A stretch of 64,000 nucleotides of DNA, from positions 9,808,501 through 9,872,500 of the forward strand of contig NZ_JACHMB010000001.1 in the NCBI RefSeq assembly GCF_014204795.1. Reading direction: 5' to 3'. Positions within the stretch are counted from its first letter, which is position 1, and every line of letters begins with the position of its first letter. The notes under the pieces are model-generated. The model was given only the letters and a program-made list of their open reading frames with translations, made no database searches and was not told where the DNA came from. The position numbers and the translations under genes are program-made. Shown here in pieces: positions 43,267 through 50,234 of this stretch. This DNA is from Nonomuraea jabiensis. GTDB lineage: Bacteria > Actinomycetota > Actinomycetes > Streptosporangiales > Streptosporangiaceae.

Positions 43267-43755
43267 ATGACCATCCGAACGAAAGCCCCGAACCTGCTCG
43301 ACAACCCGCCGGTCCCCGTGCAGGCCAAGCTCGCCGCCGCATGGACCAGCTTCATGTTCCTCTACATCTACGTCGACTACTTCCACCTCCACAAGCCCGG
43401 CGTCATCGACAACCTCCGCGCCGGCGTCGTCTTTGAGTTCGACATCAGCCCGACGTTGTTAACCATGATGCTCGCGTCCGTGGCGATCCCGGCCCTGATG
43501 GTGATGCTCTCCATGACGCTGCCCGCCCGGGTGAACCGCGCCACGAACCTCGTCGTTGCATCGCTCTACATCCCCTACTCGGTGTTCAACGCGGCAGGGG
43601 AATCCTGGAACTGGGCCCCCTTCTACGGTCTCTCCATCGGAATCGAGGTGCTGCTCCTGGCCTTCATCCTGCGCTCCGCCTGGACCTGGCCTCGAACCCC
43701 CGCCGTCCCAGCCGGTCCCGCGACGACCGACCTTCGACAGGACCTTCGACAGTAG
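43267..43755 (+). CDS. DUF6326-family small membrane protein
   Basis: 162 residues. Four hydrophobic helices are visible (AAWTSFMFLYIYVDYF; LLTMMLASVAIPALMVMLSM; ATNLVVASLYIPYSVFNAAG; FYGLSIGIEVLLLAFILRSA), with a short basic N-terminus. This matches the DUF6326 family of actinobacterial membrane proteins of unknown role. ATG at 43267 has a GAAAGAAG site; the frame stays open upstream to 43012 but that part has no membrane or family features. The divergent TetR gene presumably regulates it. Confidence 0.75.
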   Translation: MTIRTKAPNLLDNPPVPVQAKLAAAWTSFMFLYIYVDYFHLHKPGVIDNLRAGVVFEFDISPTLLTMMLASVAIPALMVMLSMTLPARVNRATNLVVASLYIPYSVFNAAGESWNWAPFYGLSIGIEVLLLAFILRSAWTWPRTPAVPAGPATTDLRQDLRQ

Positions 43756-43950
43756 GTGTCCGTGTAAAGCCCTACGGCGTGAAGCCCGCCGCGGCGCCCG
43801 TAGGCCAAACGGTGGCTGACCGACCAGCAGACCTCATCCAACCAACCGCAACGACGAAAGGGGCATTAGCTCGCTTAACGCACTCTGACAGGCCGAACGT
43901 CGGCTGATGCGGCACGAGGCGCGGTTGGCGGGGAGGGGCTTGGGCTGAGG

Positions 43951-43980
43951 CCTGCGGTGCGGGCGAGGTCGCACCGCAGG
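43951..43980. terminator. Hairpin after the MBL-fold gene
   Basis: CCTGCGGTGCG and CGCACCGCAGG form a perfect 11-bp stem with an 8-nt loop, 14 bp beyond the MBL stop codon. It ends the minus-strand operon. The remaining bases between 43756 and 43950 hold no visible gene. Confidence 0.65.
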
Positions 43981-43993
43981 CTGCCGCGTTGGG

Positions 43994-44749
43994 TTATGGG
44001 GTGATGGTTAGTGGTTCGCCGGGGTTGATGACTTTGACCGGGACGTCGGGGACGAGGCGGTGGACGGCGTCGACGAAGAGGGTGGGGTCCTTGTCGCTCT
44101 TGAGGAAGAGCGTGTCGCCTATCGTGCCGCCGGTGAAGGCGTAGTGCTGGGGGATGGCGAGTTTGGGGCGGAGGGTGGCGGTGAGTTCGGCGGCCTCTTC
44201 GGCGTTCATGACGACTTGTTTGCTGCGTGGTATCCGGGTGTGCAGGCCGTTGACGGGAAGCAGTGCGACGTCGAGTGGGCCGTAGCGGTCGGTGAGGGTG
44301 TGCAGTTCTGGGATGAGCAGGGTGTCTCCAGCGAAGTAGACGCTGCGCCCGCCGCTGCCGATCACGTAGGTGACCTCGTAGACGCCGTGTTTGCCGGGTG
44401 CTGCGGAGATGGTCAGGTCGCCGACCCGCGCGGATTGCCACGGCTCGAGCGCGCGGACGTGGCTGAATCCCGCCTTGCGAGCCTTCTTGAGGACCGGTCC
44501 GGCGACCAGCAGCGGCACGTCCTTGCGGGGGTAGCGGCTGAAGGCGTCGAGGTCGCAGTGGTCGTAGTGCTCGTGGCTGATCACGACCGCGTCGAGGTGC
44601 GGCAGTGCCTCGGGCTGCAGGGCGATCGGTTCGCCCGGGTGGTAGAAGGTGCGTTGGGAGAACCAGGGGTCGGTCAGCACGGTCAGGCCGCCGATCTGGA
44701 TCAGGTGGCAGCTGTGGGTGATCCGGGTGATGACGAGCGGCTCGGTCAT
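43994..44749 (-). CDS. MBL-fold metallohydrolase (UlaG/RNase Z-like)
   Basis: 251 residues. The metallo-beta-lactamase motif appears as VVISHEHYDHCDLDAFSRY (HxHxDH-like, with HEHYDH), followed by GKHGVYEVTYVIGSGGRSVYFAGDT, and PQHYAF for the distal His. The UlaG-like start ITRITHSCHLIQIGGLTVLTDPWFSQRTF places it with lactonase-like or phospholipase-like cytoplasmic hydrolases. The gene lies 82 bp behind a SnoaL-like gene, and both probably belong to the regulon of the divergent TetR protein. Confidence 0.87.
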   Translation of the reverse strand: MTEPLVITRITHSCHLIQIGGLTVLTDPWFSQRTFYHPGEPIALQPEALPHLDAVVISHEHYDHCDLDAFSRYPRKDVPLLVAGPVLKKARKAGFSHVRALEPWQSARVGDLTISAAPGKHGVYEVTYVIGSGGRSVYFAGDTLLIPELHTLTDRYGPLDVALLPVNGLHTRIPRSKQVVMNAEEAAELTATLRPKLAIPQHYAFTGGTIGDTLFLKSDKDPTLFVDAVHRLVPDVPVKVINPGEPLTITP

Positions 44750-44831
44750 GGGGTTTTCCTCGTCGGGCGGGCGATGGATATTGAGGCGGGCAGGTCGATC
44801 GCGGTTCGGTCTGCGCGGGCGGGCTGCACGC

Positions 44832-45266
44832 TCAGCGCTCGGCCGCGTGCGTCAGGTGCAGACCGCCGAGCGGTGTGCGCTGCGCGAGGATGACGCGCCG
44901 GCTGATCCGCCAGCCGCCCTCCCCGCGCCGCAGGGTGTCGAGGTGGGTGACGCTGGCGACGGATCCGTTGGCCATGAGGATGAGCCCCTTGGACTGCGCG
45001 GTGACGACGTCGTCCTCCTGACTGCTGATCACGATGTTCGTGATGTGGTGCGCGACGGGGTTGCCGGCGCCGAGCTCCAGTGCGCCGTTCCTGATTGCCT
45101 CGATGCCCTCGAAGGTGCCGGCTCCGACGTCGCTGAGGTCGTAGACGGCGTCGGAGGTGAAGGTCTCGCCGAGCCGGTCGAGTTCGCCTCGGTCGACGAT
45201 GTGTCCTGCCAGGCCCAGGGTCCGGTCGATGGCTCGGTGGTCTTCTAGGGTCAGTTCGTACGTCAT
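44832..45266 (-). CDS. SnoaL/NTF2-like fold protein
   Basis: 144 residues. The alpha+beta barrel pattern is seen in LTLEDHRAIDRTLGLAGHIVDRGELDRLGETFTSDAVYDLS, FEGIEAIRNG, HHITNIVISSQEDDVVTAQS and GGWRISRRVILAQRTPLGGLH. Members include polyketide cyclases, isomerases and dehydratases as well as ligand-binding proteins; no specific reaction can be assigned. It is the first gene after a TetR operator and precedes the MBL hydrolase. Confidence 0.85.
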   Translation of the reverse strand: MTYELTLEDHRAIDRTLGLAGHIVDRGELDRLGETFTSDAVYDLSDVGAGTFEGIEAIRNGALELGAGNPVAHHITNIVISSQEDDVVTAQSKGLILMANGSVASVTHLDTLRRGEGGWRISRRVILAQRTPLGGLHLTHAAER

Positions 45267-45282
45267 CAGGGTCTCCGTTCGA

Positions 45283-45301
45283 TTTGGTATCGCGTACCAA
45301 A
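45283..45301. promoter_or_regulatory. TetR operator-like dyad
   Basis: TTTGGTA-N5-TACCAAA is perfect and lies 17 bp upstream of the SnoaL start and 50 bp upstream of the divergent TetR start. Its position predicts autorepression and repression of the SnoaL-MBL operon. Confidence 0.7.
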
Positions 45302-45351
45302 ACGTATCGAGTTCCTTTCGGGACGGCAACCGTCCGAGGTATGCTGCTCGC

Positions 45352-45963
45352 ATGACCTCGTCGCGGCCCCTTGTCGAACGCAAGCAGCGCCAGGCGCGGC
45401 AGCGCATCATCGAGGCCGCTCAAGAGCTGTTCCAGGAGCACGGCTTCGACGGCGTTTCGGTCGGCGACATCGCCGAACGCGCCGAAGTCGGACGCACCAC
45501 GTTCTTTCGCCACTTCCGCGACAAGCAGGAGGTCGTGTTCGCCAGGGAGCAGGAGTTGCTCGACCTGGTCGCCGCGGCCGCCCAGGCGGACGACGCCCCG
45601 CCTCCGCGCAACGTCACCGAGGGTGTCGAGCAACTGGGCCCGGTCGTGGTCGCCCTGTGCGCCCAGGCGACCGCCGACGCTGCGGGCTACGCGCGCCACT
45701 TCGCGTTGATCGAGCAGCACCCGGAACTACGCGACCGCGACGCCGTGAAGATGCAGCAGTTCGGGGACAAGCTGAGCGAACTGCTCATCCGACGCGGATC
45801 CGATGAAGCAACCGCCGTCCTCGCCGGCCAAATCGCACTGGCCTGCTTCCAGACCGCCAAACGCCTCGGCAACAATCCGCACACCCTGGCGGACGACACC
45901 CGCGCCGCACTCGCCCAAGCACTGACCCTCGGGACCGGAACCACCAACACGGCAGCCCCGTAA
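45352..45963 (+). CDS. TetR-family regulator
   Basis: 203 residues. HTH: RIIEAAQELFQEHGFDGVSVGDIAERAEVGRTTFFRHFRDKQEVVF. The C-terminal ligand domain is normal in length (ARHFALIEQHPELRDRDAVK, GQIALACFQTAKRLGNNPHT). It is divergent from the SnoaL-MBL pair with a clean dyad in between. Before IS insertion its stop was only about 8 bp from the convergent sugar-permease stop that now lies at 48.45 kb. Confidence 0.9.
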   Translation: MTSSRPLVERKQRQARQRIIEAAQELFQEHGFDGVSVGDIAERAEVGRTTFFRHFRDKQEVVFAREQELLDLVAAAAQADDAPPPRNVTEGVEQLGPVVVALCAQATADAAGYARHFALIEQHPELRDRDAVKMQQFGDKLSELLIRRGSDEATAVLAGQIALACFQTAKRLGNNPHTLADDTRAALAQALTLGTGTTNTAAP

Positions 45964-46041
45964 ACCCGGCTAGAGCCGTAGCAGGCAACGTTTGCCCTGT
46001 AACCGCGTGGGGCGTCAGCTCGTACTGAGTGGTTCGCTCTC

Positions 46042-46380
46042 CTAAGCGTCGAGCTGGTGGTCCGCCCAGATGTAGCTTTCGGAAGGCAGGTCGGTGACAG
46101 GCACCATCCGGAGGCCGTCGCTTGTTCCGACGATGACCTTCAGGGCGGGGAAGTAGTCAAGAAGGACCTGGCGGCAGCGGCCGCATGAGGGCTCGACGCC
46201 TCGGTCGCGGTCGCCCACGGCGACGATAATGTCCAGGTCATAGGTGCCCTGAGCGGCAGCAGCGCCGATCAGGACCAGCTCCGCGCAGGGGCCTCCGGTG
46301 GAGTGATAAGCGTTCACCGCGGTGACGATCCGGCCGTCTCGGGCGCGGGCCGCAGCCGCCATGGTGTGGGAAACCGCCAC
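46042..46380 (-). CDS. Blasticidin-S/cytidine deaminase-like protein fused to IS630 remnant
   Basis: 112 residues if translation starts at GTG 46380; the open frame runs on upstream into IS630 transposase coding sequence (HPTNSSWLNRTEAQFCA). The deaminase part has VTAVNAYHSTGGPCAELVLI with the catalytic CAE and CGRCRQVLLDYFPALKVIVG with the two zinc Cys, in the spacing of blasticidin-S deaminase (Bsr/BSD), including the TGGPCAE signature. About 20 N-terminal residues of a normal BSD are missing or replaced. Zinc and catalytic residues are all present, so activity is possible. The stop lies just inside the left end of the IS. Confidence 0.75.
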   Translation of the reverse strand: MAVSHTMAAAARARDGRIVTAVNAYHSTGGPCAELVLIGAAAAQGTYDLDIIVAVGDRDRGVEPSCGRCRQVLLDYFPALKVIVGTSDGLRMVPVTDLPSESYIWADHQLDA

Positions 46381-46389
46381 GCAGACGAC

Positions 46390-47005
46390 CGGCGCCTGCG
46401 CGCAGAACTGGGCTTCTGTGCGGTTGAGCCAGGAGCTGTTGGTCGGGTGTAGGCGATCTCGACATTGTTTGCTAACTGGGTGCGCTTCCTGACCGGCTTG
46501 ATGTGGCCGTAGAGCTTGTCTTTGGCCAGGTCCAGTGCGGCGAACAGGTGCCGTACTCCGCCGTAGCGGTTGTAGGTCGCCCGTCGCCTGCGGCGTGGTT
46601 CGCGCTCGGGGTCCTTGCGCTTGCCCGAGCGTTCGGCCCACTGCCGGCCCGGGTGGGGCATCAGGTTGAGCGGTACGAACTCCTCCATGCAGAAGACGAT
46701 GTGGGGCTCGTCCGTCTCGGGCATGACCTCCCCGTCGGCGCCTCGGCGACCAGGAAGTCCGCCAGCTTGGTCAGGCTCCAGGTCGAAAAGGGCAGGTCAT
46801 GTTCGGTCGGCTTGGCATCCCGGACCCGGTCCGCGCTGGTGAACGTCACTTCGGCGATCTTCGCCATTGGCATGCCCTGGGCGGACAGCAGGACCATCTG
46901 GGCACGCCGCCAGGTCACTACCGACCCCGTTCCCCGGCGGATGATCCGAAGCAGCCGTCTGCCTTCGTCATCGTCGATCTCGCGTACATGTACTCGTTCT
47001 GCCAC
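46390..47005 (-). pseudogene. IS630 transposase, internally deleted and frameshifted
   Basis: Pieces of an IS630-type transposase in correct order: AERVHVREIDDDEGRRLLRI with the HTH part MAKIAEVTFTSADRVRD, a jump to KPTEHDLPFSTWSLTKLADF, a jump to EPHIVFCMEEFVPLNLMPHP with PHPGRQWAER and RHLFAALDLAKDKLYGHIKP, a jump to NNVEIAYT, then a frameshift into PTNSSWLNRTEAQF. Each jump is a deletion relative to intact relatives. After NRTEAQF the sequence switches to the deaminase. No active enzyme is possible. Confidence 0.8.
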
Positions 47006-47106
47006 CCGGACAGGGTGACGGCCACGCGCCGCCCCGCACAGCACCAGGACGGCGCGTCACATCACAACAGGGCAAACAGTTGCCTGCTACGGCACTAGGG
47101 CCTGTT

Positions 47107-47451
47107 TCAGAAGTCGGGTGAGAAGTCTCGGGTGAGGGCTGCGTGTGCTCGACAAGCCTGAGCGATCCAGATGGTGACGTCGGAAGCGATGCGGCTCGGG
47201 TCGGTCGCGGTATCAAGACGGTGATACCGACGAAGCGGGTCGCGGTATTCGACCTCGTAGGTGCCATCGTCAAGGCGGGCAACTGAGGCGAACCAGGTGG
47301 GGTCGTCTTCGTCTGGTTCGACGATGACGAAGGTGTTGTCGGGCAGGGCGAGCGTGATGATCATCTCGTGCAGGGCGTCCTCGGACGGCTCTACGATGAG
47401 TTCGCCGCCCTCGGTTTCCGCCTTCAGCCGGATGTACTCGCGCCCCACCAT
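47107..47451 (-). CDS. Hypothetical acidic protein carried inside IS element C
   Basis: 114 residues from ATG 47451 with GAAAGGGG upstream. It reads VGREYIRLKAETEGGELIVE, then DALHEMIITLALPDNTFVIV, EPDEDDPTWFASVARLDDGT and YEVEYRDPLRRYHRLDTATD, ending SDVTIWIAQACRAHAALTRD. The pattern, an acidic small alpha/beta protein, resembles immunity-like proteins of polymorphic toxin systems, but this is a weak impression. No toxin partner is nearby. It lies between the transposase stop and the left end of the IS; its stop codon is within the terminal repeat. Confidence 0.6.
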   Translation of the reverse strand: MVGREYIRLKAETEGGELIVEPSEDALHEMIITLALPDNTFVIVEPDEDDPTWFASVARLDDGTYEVEYRDPLRRYHRLDTATDPSRIASDVTIWIAQACRAHAALTRDFSPDF

Positions 47452-47523
47452 CGGCCCCTTTCCAGGCGTACGGGTCACCGCTCCAACAGATTGTGCAGGA
47501 TCCAACTGCGGCCAAGAGCGTGG

Positions 47524-48426
47524 TCACAACCACTCGTTGATGCAGGCGATGTGCACGGTCGCTTCGTAGCGGACAGCCAGCTTGTCATACCGCGTGGCCA
47601 CGGCGCGGTTGCGCTTGAGCCGGTTGATCGCGCACTCGACGGCGTGGCGCTCGCGGTAGTCGATCTTGTCGAAGGCGGGAGGTCGGCCGCCGCGTGATCC
47701 ACGTGCGCGGCGGTGAGCCGCTTGATCCTTCTTTTCAGGGATGGTGCATCTGATGCCACGCCGGCGCAGGTAGGAGCGATTGGCGCGAGAGGAGTAGGCC
47801 TTGTCGGCGCGGACTCGATCGGGGCGAGTACGGGGACGACCGCCGCCCGGACGCGGCACCCGGATCCCCTCCAGCACCGGTCTGAACTGCGGGGAGTCGC
47901 CCCGCTGCCCGGCCGTGACCACCATCGACAGCGGCTTTTGCCCCTGCTCCACGGCCAGGTGCGTCTTGGTGGTCAGACCGCCACGCGATCGGCCCAGCCC
48001 ATGATCGTCCGGTTCCGTGCGAGTCCCGCCGGGTGGTTCCTTCTGCACATCGCCGTCTTTGCGCGCACCGGCGGCATGCTGGTGCGCGCGGACGATGGTG
48101 GAATCCACGGACACATCCCAGGTGATGAGCCCCTTGGCATCGGCTCTTGCCTGTAACGCGACAAGGATGCGCGCCCAGATTCCCTCCCGCTGCCAGCGGC
48201 GAAACAGTCCGTACACCGTCTGCCACGGCCCATACCGCGCGGGCACATCCCGCCAGGGCGCGCCAGTCCGAAGCCGCCACCGGATCCCGTCGATGAGCTG
48301 CCGCTTCGCCCAGACCGGCGGACGGCCCGCCTTCCTGCCCACCGGCAACAGCGGCTCCAGCACCGCCCATTGCCCGGCGGTCAAATCACCCCGATCCACA
48401 CAAAGATCATCTCGGAAGTGAACCAC
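47524..48426 (-). CDS. IS5-family transposase (element C)
   Basis: 300 residues, GTG start. DUF4096-type N-terminus (RGDLTAGQWAVLEPLLPVGR, LIDGIRWRLRTGAPWRDVPARYGPWQTVY), DDE core with DVSVDSTIVRAHQHAAG (first Asp), ADKAYSSRANRSYLRRRGI (second Asp) and YRERHAVECAINRLKRNRAV (Glu in the YREN-like box). The reading frame is complete and the terminal repeats and target duplication are fresh, so this element is probably active or recently was. Confidence 0.92.
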   Translation of the reverse strand: MVHFRDDLCVDRGDLTAGQWAVLEPLLPVGRKAGRPPVWAKRQLIDGIRWRLRTGAPWRDVPARYGPWQTVYGLFRRWQREGIWARILVALQARADAKGLITWDVSVDSTIVRAHQHAAGARKDGDVQKEPPGGTRTEPDDHGLGRSRGGLTTKTHLAVEQGQKPLSMVVTAGQRGDSPQFRPVLEGIRVPRPGGGRPRTRPDRVRADKAYSSRANRSYLRRRGIRCTIPEKKDQAAHRRARGSRGGRPPAFDKIDYRERHAVECAINRLKRNRAVATRYDKLAVRYEATVHIACINEWL

Positions 48427-48453
48427 CCAGGTGATCCACTTCTGAAACAGGCA

Positions 48454-49356
48454 CTAGTTCTTGATGCCGGTCAGGGTGACCCCCTCGATGAAGTAGCGCT
48501 GCATGAAGAAGAACAGCGCGATGATCGGCGCGATGATGGCCGCCGAGGCCGCCATGAGGTAGCCCCACTGGGTGATGTACATGCTCTGGAACGACGCCAG
48601 CCCCAGCGACAGCGTGTAGTTCTCCTCGTTCTGCAGGTACAGCAGCGGCCCGAGGAAGTCGTTCCAGGTGCCGATGAACGTGAAGATGGTCACCACGATG
48701 ATCGCGGGTTTGGACAGCGGCATGATGATCGTCCAGAACACCCGCCACGGCGAGGCCCCGTCGATGTAGGCGGCCTCGTCCAGCTCGAACGGGATCGTCA
48801 GGAAGAACTGCCGCAGCAGGAAGATGTTGAACACTCCCCCGCCCGCCCCGGCGAACCAGCTCGGGACCGTGAGCGGCGCGATGGTGTCGATCGCGTCCAG
48901 CTCCTGCCACATGACGAACGTCGGGATGAGCGTCACCGCGTACGGCAGCATCACGCCGCTCAGCAGCAGCGCGAAGACGACGTTGCGCCCGCGCCAGCGC
49001 AGCCTGGAGAAGCTGAAGGCCGCCACCGAGCAGGTCAGCACGGTGCCCAGGACGCTGATGACGGCGATGACCAGCGTGTTGAGGAAGTAGCGGCCGAACG
49101 GCTGGGTGGTGAGGGACTCGCTGAAGTTCGACCACTGGAACGGCGAGGGGATCCACTGGGGCGGCGAGACGAACATCTGCGCGTCCTGCATGAGCGCGCT
49201 GCGCACCAGCCAGACGAACGGCAGCAGGGTCGGGATCGATCCCGCCACCAGCGCCACGTAGAGCAGGATCCGGCCGTACCTGCGCGGTTTGCGCAGCCCC
49301 TGGGTCGGGGCCACGCCACGCGCGGCGGTCTGGTCCGGGGTCGCCAGGGCGGTCAT
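48454..49356 (-). CDS. CUT1 sugar ABC transporter permease (MalG-like)
   Basis: 300 residues, six membrane helices. It has the EAA loop (ELDEAAYIDGASPWRVFWTIIMPLSKPAIIVV) that contacts the ATPase. A final TLTGIKN is typical of the carbohydrate permease family. It overlaps the upstream permease as ATGA. Its TAG stop is part of the CTAG duplicated by IS element C. It forms the importer with the MalF-like permease and the binding protein; no ATPase gene is present, so a shared ATPase such as MsiK must serve it. Confidence 0.92.
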   Translation of the reverse strand: MTALATPDQTAARGVAPTQGLRKPRRYGRILLYVALVAGSIPTLLPFVWLVRSALMQDAQMFVSPPQWIPSPFQWSNFSESLTTQPFGRYFLNTLVIAVISVLGTVLTCSVAAFSFSRLRWRGRNVVFALLLSGVMLPYAVTLIPTFVMWQELDAIDTIAPLTVPSWFAGAGGGVFNIFLLRQFFLTIPFELDEAAYIDGASPWRVFWTIIMPLSKPAIIVVTIFTFIGTWNDFLGPLLYLQNEENYTLSLGLASFQSMYITQWGYLMAASAAIIAPIIALFFFMQRYFIEGVTLTGIKN

Positions 49357-50234
49357 CGCGCGCCTGCCATCTCGTAGTAGACCCAGCGGCGGGCGTTTCT
49401 GAACATGAGGAACGTGACCACCATAATGATCATGAAGAGGGTCCAGGCGAGGGCGCTGGCGTAACCCATCTCGCTCTCGGTGAACGCCTTGCGGAACAGG
49501 TAGTAGACGTAGAAGAGCGTGGCGTGGTTGGGGCCGCCCTCGGTCATCACGTACGCCTGGTTGAACACCTGGAAGGTGCCGACCACGCCGACCACCAGGT
49601 TGTAGAAGATGGTCGGCGTCATCATCGGCAGCGTCACGTGCCAGAAGCGCCGCCACGCGCCGCCGCCGTCGATCGAGACGGCCTCGTACAGGTGCCTCGG
49701 CACGCCCTGCAGCCCCGCCAGGAAGATCACCATGGTGTTGCCGAAGCCCCACGTGCTCATGATGATCATCGAGGGCACCGCGGTCGACTCGGCGTAGATC
49801 CACTGGGAGCCCGGCAGGCCGCCCTGCCGGAGCAGGGAGTTCAGCAGGCCGAAGTCCGGGTTGAAGATCCAGATCCACAGGACGACGTTGGCGATGGCGG
49901 GGACGAGCGTGGGCAGGTAGAAGATCGTCCGCCAGACGGCCAGGCCGCGCACCTTCTGGTTGAGCAGCATGGCCACGGCGAAGCTGACGATCAGCACCAG
50001 CGGCACCGCGCCGAGCGTGTAGTACGTGGTGGTGGACAGCGACTTCCAGAACAGCTCGTCCTGGACCATGGTGGCGTAGTTGTCCAGCCCGATGAAGTTC
50101 GGGCTGGCGCCGATCGTCCAGTCGGTGAGGCTGAAGAACGCCGAGGCCACCATGGGCCCGATCGTGAAGATGACGAACCCGAGGATGGCGGGCAGCGCCA
50201 TCAGGATGCCCCATCGTGCTTCGAGGCGGCGCAT
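49353..50234 (-). CDS. CUT1 sugar ABC transporter permease (MalF-like)
   Basis: 293 residues with six membrane helices (starting WGILMALPAILGFVIFTIGPMVASAFFSLTDW) and the EAA loop LYEAVSIDGGGAWRRFWHVTLPMMTPTIF. This is the MalF-type partner of the following MalG-like permease. Start and stop overlap its neighbours as ATGA on both sides, giving tight translational coupling across binding protein and permeases. Confidence 0.92.
   Translation of the reverse strand: MRRLEARWGILMALPAILGFVIFTIGPMVASAFFSLTDWTIGASPNFIGLDNYATMVQDELFWKSLSTTTYYTLGAVPLVLIVSFAVAMLLNQKVRGLAVWRTIFYLPTLVPAIANVVLWIWIFNPDFGLLNSLLRQGGLPGSQWIYAESTAVPSMIIMSTWGFGNTMVIFLAGLQGVPRHLYEAVSIDGGGAWRRFWHVTLPMMTPTIFYNLVVGVVGTFQVFNQAYVMTEGGPNHATLFYVYYLFRKAFTESEMGYASALAWTLFMIIMVVTFLMFRNARRWVYYEMAGAR

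Larger units (their letters stand above)
45973..47095. mobile_element. IS630-family element with captured deaminase gene (element B)
   Basis: Inverted termini GCCGTAGCAGGCAAC followed by GTTTGCCCTGT lie at 45976-46001 and, inverted, at 47068-47094, with one extra T on the right. A TA dinucleotide flanks each end (45971-45972 and 47096-47097), the target duplication expected for IS630/Tc1 elements. The inside is a multiply deleted, frameshifted transposase gene joined to a blasticidin-S-deaminase-like frame. The element cannot move itself. Confidence 0.75.
47099..48453. mobile_element. IS5-family (IS427-like) insertion sequence (element C)
   Basis: 1355 bp with ends GGCCTGTTTCAGAAGT (47099-47114) and TGCCTGTTTCAGAAGT (complement of 48438-48453), flanked on both sides by CTAG (47095-47098 and 48454-48457), a four-base target duplication typical for this group. 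It contains an intact transposase and a second small gene whose stop overlaps the left terminal repeat. It inserted precisely at the junction between IS630 element B and the permease stop codon. Confidence 0.87.

Noticed and set aside
46661..47044. An intact stand-alone HTH protein gene in element B
   Set aside because: The frame is the N-terminal part of the deleted IS630 transposase running out of phase after LADFLVAEA; it is not an independent gene.
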